Shown here one piece after another: positions 62,296 to 64,000 of a stretch of DNA of 64,000 nucleotides (positions are counted from its first letter, which is position 1; each line of letters begins with the position of its first letter). Source of the DNA: JAJEEA01 sp965215895 (lineage in GTDB: Bacteria > Acidobacteriota > Vicinamibacteria > Vicinamibacterales > UBA8438); assembly GCA_965215895.1 (NCBI GenBank), contig CBDCEY010000007.1, positions 496,001 to 560,000 on the forward strand. Reading direction: 5' to 3'. Made by a program: the position numbers and the translations under genes. The notes below the pieces were generated by a model. It did no database searches. It saw nothing but the letters and a program-made list of their open reading frames with translations, and was not told the origin of the DNA.

Positions 62296-63000
62296 CTTGG
62301 TCTGCGCCCGATACGGCCGGCACGCCCGCGGGTGGAACCCCCAGTGCGCGGCGAAGCGCAGAAACTCCGCGTTCAACACCAGCTCGCCGCCGCCCACCCG
62401 GTCGTCCGACAGCACCACCGCGCGCATCTGGTCGAACAACAGCTCCATCGGGACACCGCCGAACCGCTCGAAGGCGCTCTCCAGCCCTGCGGTCAGCACC
62501 GCCATCGTCTGCCGCCGGTAGAAGCGCAGCCACAGTAGCCGGGAGTGGCTCAGCACCACCACCAGGGCATGCCGGCGGCCCCAGGGCAGGGTGAACGTCC
62601 CGAAGTCCACCTGGCCCTGACGCCCCGCCGGCGTCTCGAACCGCACCACCGGCTCGACCAGCGGGCGCGGTCGAACCGCCCGGACGTAGTCCCTCACCCG
62701 GCTGTAGCTACCTGCGTAGCCAGCCGCGCGGACCTCGTCGAACAGCCGCTTCGCTGACAGCTCGGGGAACTCCTCGAGACGGGAATCGATGATCCCGGCG
62801 TAGGGGTCCAGCTTGTGCGGTACGGGCGGCCGCGGCGAATACCGTGCGCCCCCTGACGACAGGTCCCGGTCCAACTGGCTCGACTCGATCCACTCGTGGA
62901 GCGTCCGGCGACTCACCCCGAAGCGCCTCGCCAACGCCGCCTTCGAGACGCCCCGTTCCAGATAGTGCTTCAGCAGCATCCTCGTCTCCCATCCGTGCAT
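62296..63000 (-). pseudogene. istA: 5' part of istA transposase, interrupted
   Basis: MHGWETRMLLKHYLERGVSK starts the protein; RFGVSRRTLHEWIESSQLDRD is the HTH, and VDFGTFTLPWGRRHALVVVL and LLFDQMRAVV belong to the DDE core. The homologous sequence ends at CRPYRAQTK (62296); the local frame then runs into element 2 and stops at 62032. The rest of the gene is at 58628-58948. Confidence 0.9.
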
Positions 63001-63066
63001 CTGCGACCTGCCTCCTCGCTGTTGGTTTCGACAACAGCGTGGAACGCAGGCCGGCCACCGCCAACC

Positions 63067-63123
63067 AGCAAAGTGTGCGGTTTTCGGTTGCCACGAATGG
63101 GAAATTTACAGTTGCCACCAACA
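63067..63123 (-). repeat. Right terminal repeats of the IS21-like element
   Basis: On the minus strand it reads TGTTGGTGGCAACTGTAAAT, then GTGGCAACCGAAAACCGCAC ACTTTG. This matches the left end in inverse orientation and lies about 65 bp before the istA ATG. Confidence 0.75.
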
Positions 63124-63128
63124 TGCGC
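63124..63128. repeat. Target-site duplication, right (TGCGC)
   Basis: The same five bases as 53955-53959, directly after the terminal CA. The 412 bp that follow, to the gene at 63536, show nothing recognisable. Confidence 0.7.
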
Positions 63129-63535
63129 TCCGCGAGGAGCCAAGCCCGCCGGGCCGTCGCCGCCGGTGACGCCGACCCCAACCGGTTCCGGTCCGGCGCG
63201 CGCCATCCCCGAATCCGGCAGTCCGCCGCGTCCCGTGAGCGTCGTGGACGGCCGGGACGCCCCGTCCAGGCCGGGCCGCAAGGCCCATAACTGCCATCCG
63301 AGCCGCGGGGCGGGCGGTGTGTCACCCGAAGGGCCGTAGCGTCGCGAGGACGCGCGCAGCGCGTTGACACGCCGGCCGTCCCGCAGCTACGCGGCGCCGA
63401 CCTCCCGACAAGCTTGCCGTGCATCCCGGGGGCGGGTCCGAACCGAGGAGCACGACCCCGCAGGCATCAACGGCCTCCGGATGCCGGCGCCCGACTCCGG
63501 TTCGTGGCCGCCAACCGGAAGCTGTCGCCGGTGGT

Positions 63536-63826
63536 CTAGCCGTCACGCCCGAAGCCCCTGGGTAGCTCGACAGCCTCCAGTACCGACAGATCCAGATCGC
63601 AGACCTGCTCGAGCAACTCCGCGGTCGCGGACCCGGCGAGGGATTCCGGCAACGCGTCCCGCCACTCCCGGTACTGGTCCTGCAGCGTCAGGAGCGTCTG
63701 CACCGCGTCGTTCCACTGCTGCGGCCGCGATCTCCCGTCCGCCGGCCGGCGGTACCGGATCCGGGACTCGCCGGCCTTCCGCCGCTCCCGGTAACGCGCC
63801 TGCCGCTCCGCGTTCGTCAACGCCAC
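63536..63826 (-). CDS. Small basic protein, paralog of the 54586 gene
   Basis: 96 residues from a GTG: MALTNAERQARYRERRKAGE, LLTLQDQYREWRDALPESLA and VELPRGFGRDG align throughout with the product at 54586. A highly basic N-terminal helix suggests nucleic-acid binding. It lies outside the IS21-like element, 0.4 kb past its right end. Function unknown. Confidence 0.75.
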   Translation of the reverse strand: MALTNAERQARYRERRKAGESRIRYRRPADGRSRPQQWNDAVQTLLTLQDQYREWRDALPESLAGSATAELLEQVCDLDLSVLEAVELPRGFGRDG

Positions 63827-63839
63827 GACTGCTCCACAC

Positions 63840-63851
63840 CGTTACGTAACG
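63840..63851. promoter_or_regulatory. Palindrome CGTTACGTAACG, candidate operator
   Basis: A perfect 12-bp palindrome 13 bp upstream of the GTG start of the small basic gene, matching the near-copy at 54887-54898 upstream of its paralog. Nothing else is recognised between here and the window end. Confidence 0.5.
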
Positions 63852-64000
63852 GACCGGTGACAGGCGGCTCGGCGCCCGGACGTTCACGACGTCGAGCGTC
63901 GGCGGGCTCGGGGCAACAGTGGACCGGGAGCACGGCCGCGGGGGGGCAGGCGCCAGTGGCGATTTCGGGCGGGACCGGTCCGTTCGGTAGCTCGGCACGT

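Larger units (their letters stand above)
53960..63123. mobile_element. IS21-like element with passenger segment and two nested insertions
   Basis: The left end reads TGTCAATGGCAACCGAAAAC and the right end, inverted, TGTTGGTGGCAACTGTAAAT; each end has a second internal copy of the GGCAACcGAAAACxGCACACTT motif. TGCGC flanks both ends. istA and istB lie on the minus strand, each split by a serine-recombinase element. Without the nested insertions the unit would be about 2.96 kb, including roughly 1 kb of non-transposase DNA between istB and the left end. Confidence 0.8.

Overview
The window is a high-GC chromosomal segment from a Gram-negative (didermic) bacterium. LptB with a large LptC/OstA-type protein, a complete tol-pal operon, BamB-like and autotransporter-type proteins, and RpoN all indicate an outer membrane. 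Gene content and style suggest an Acidobacteriota-like lineage (Vicinamibacteria type), but there is no rRNA or marker phylogeny here, so the lineage is inference.

Positions 1-46825 are ordinary housekeeping chromosome, densely packed. They run in order: surE, tRNA-Pro, acyP, apt, gdhA; a secreted cupin; tRNA-Arg; a membrane TPR protein; the putrescine pair aguB/aguA; an FAD amine oxidase; mutS divergent from tsaB; the phospholipid pair psd-pssA; a very large NtrY-like sensor kinase; a BamB-like beta-propeller divergent from guaA; dnaE-recJ; the LPS-export/regulator cluster lptCA-lptB-rpoN-hpf-rapZ; ssb; the operon tolQ-tolR-tolA-tolB-pal-cpoB; recN-miaB-bifunctional nuclease; and parA-parB. 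Gaps in this part hold short dispersed repeats of at least three families (A, B and C here), one carrying a perfect 20-bp palindrome.

Positions 47213-53346 hold one very large, repeat-rich surface-protein locus: signal peptide, about ten Calx-beta-like modules, cadherin/tandem-95-like modules, an autotransporter-like barrel, then a proline-rich tail with a terminal membrane helix. Its frame is broken by an early TAA and several one-base shifts, mostly at G/C runs, so it is a pseudogene, a phase-variable gene or a mis-assembled repeat.

Positions 53960-63123 are a nested mobile island. An IS21-like element (TG...CA ends, related inverted ends, 5-bp TGCGC target duplication) carries istA and istB on the minus strand. 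Each gene is split by a different insertion of the same architecture: HTH protein (158 aa in both), an A9 slippery tract, a small ORF in the -1 frame, then a large serine recombinase. Removing the two insertions at the shared trinucleotides CTT and TGA restores istA and istB exactly. This pair is the most novel content of the window. Small basic proteins with a shared upstream palindrome occur inside and just outside the island.
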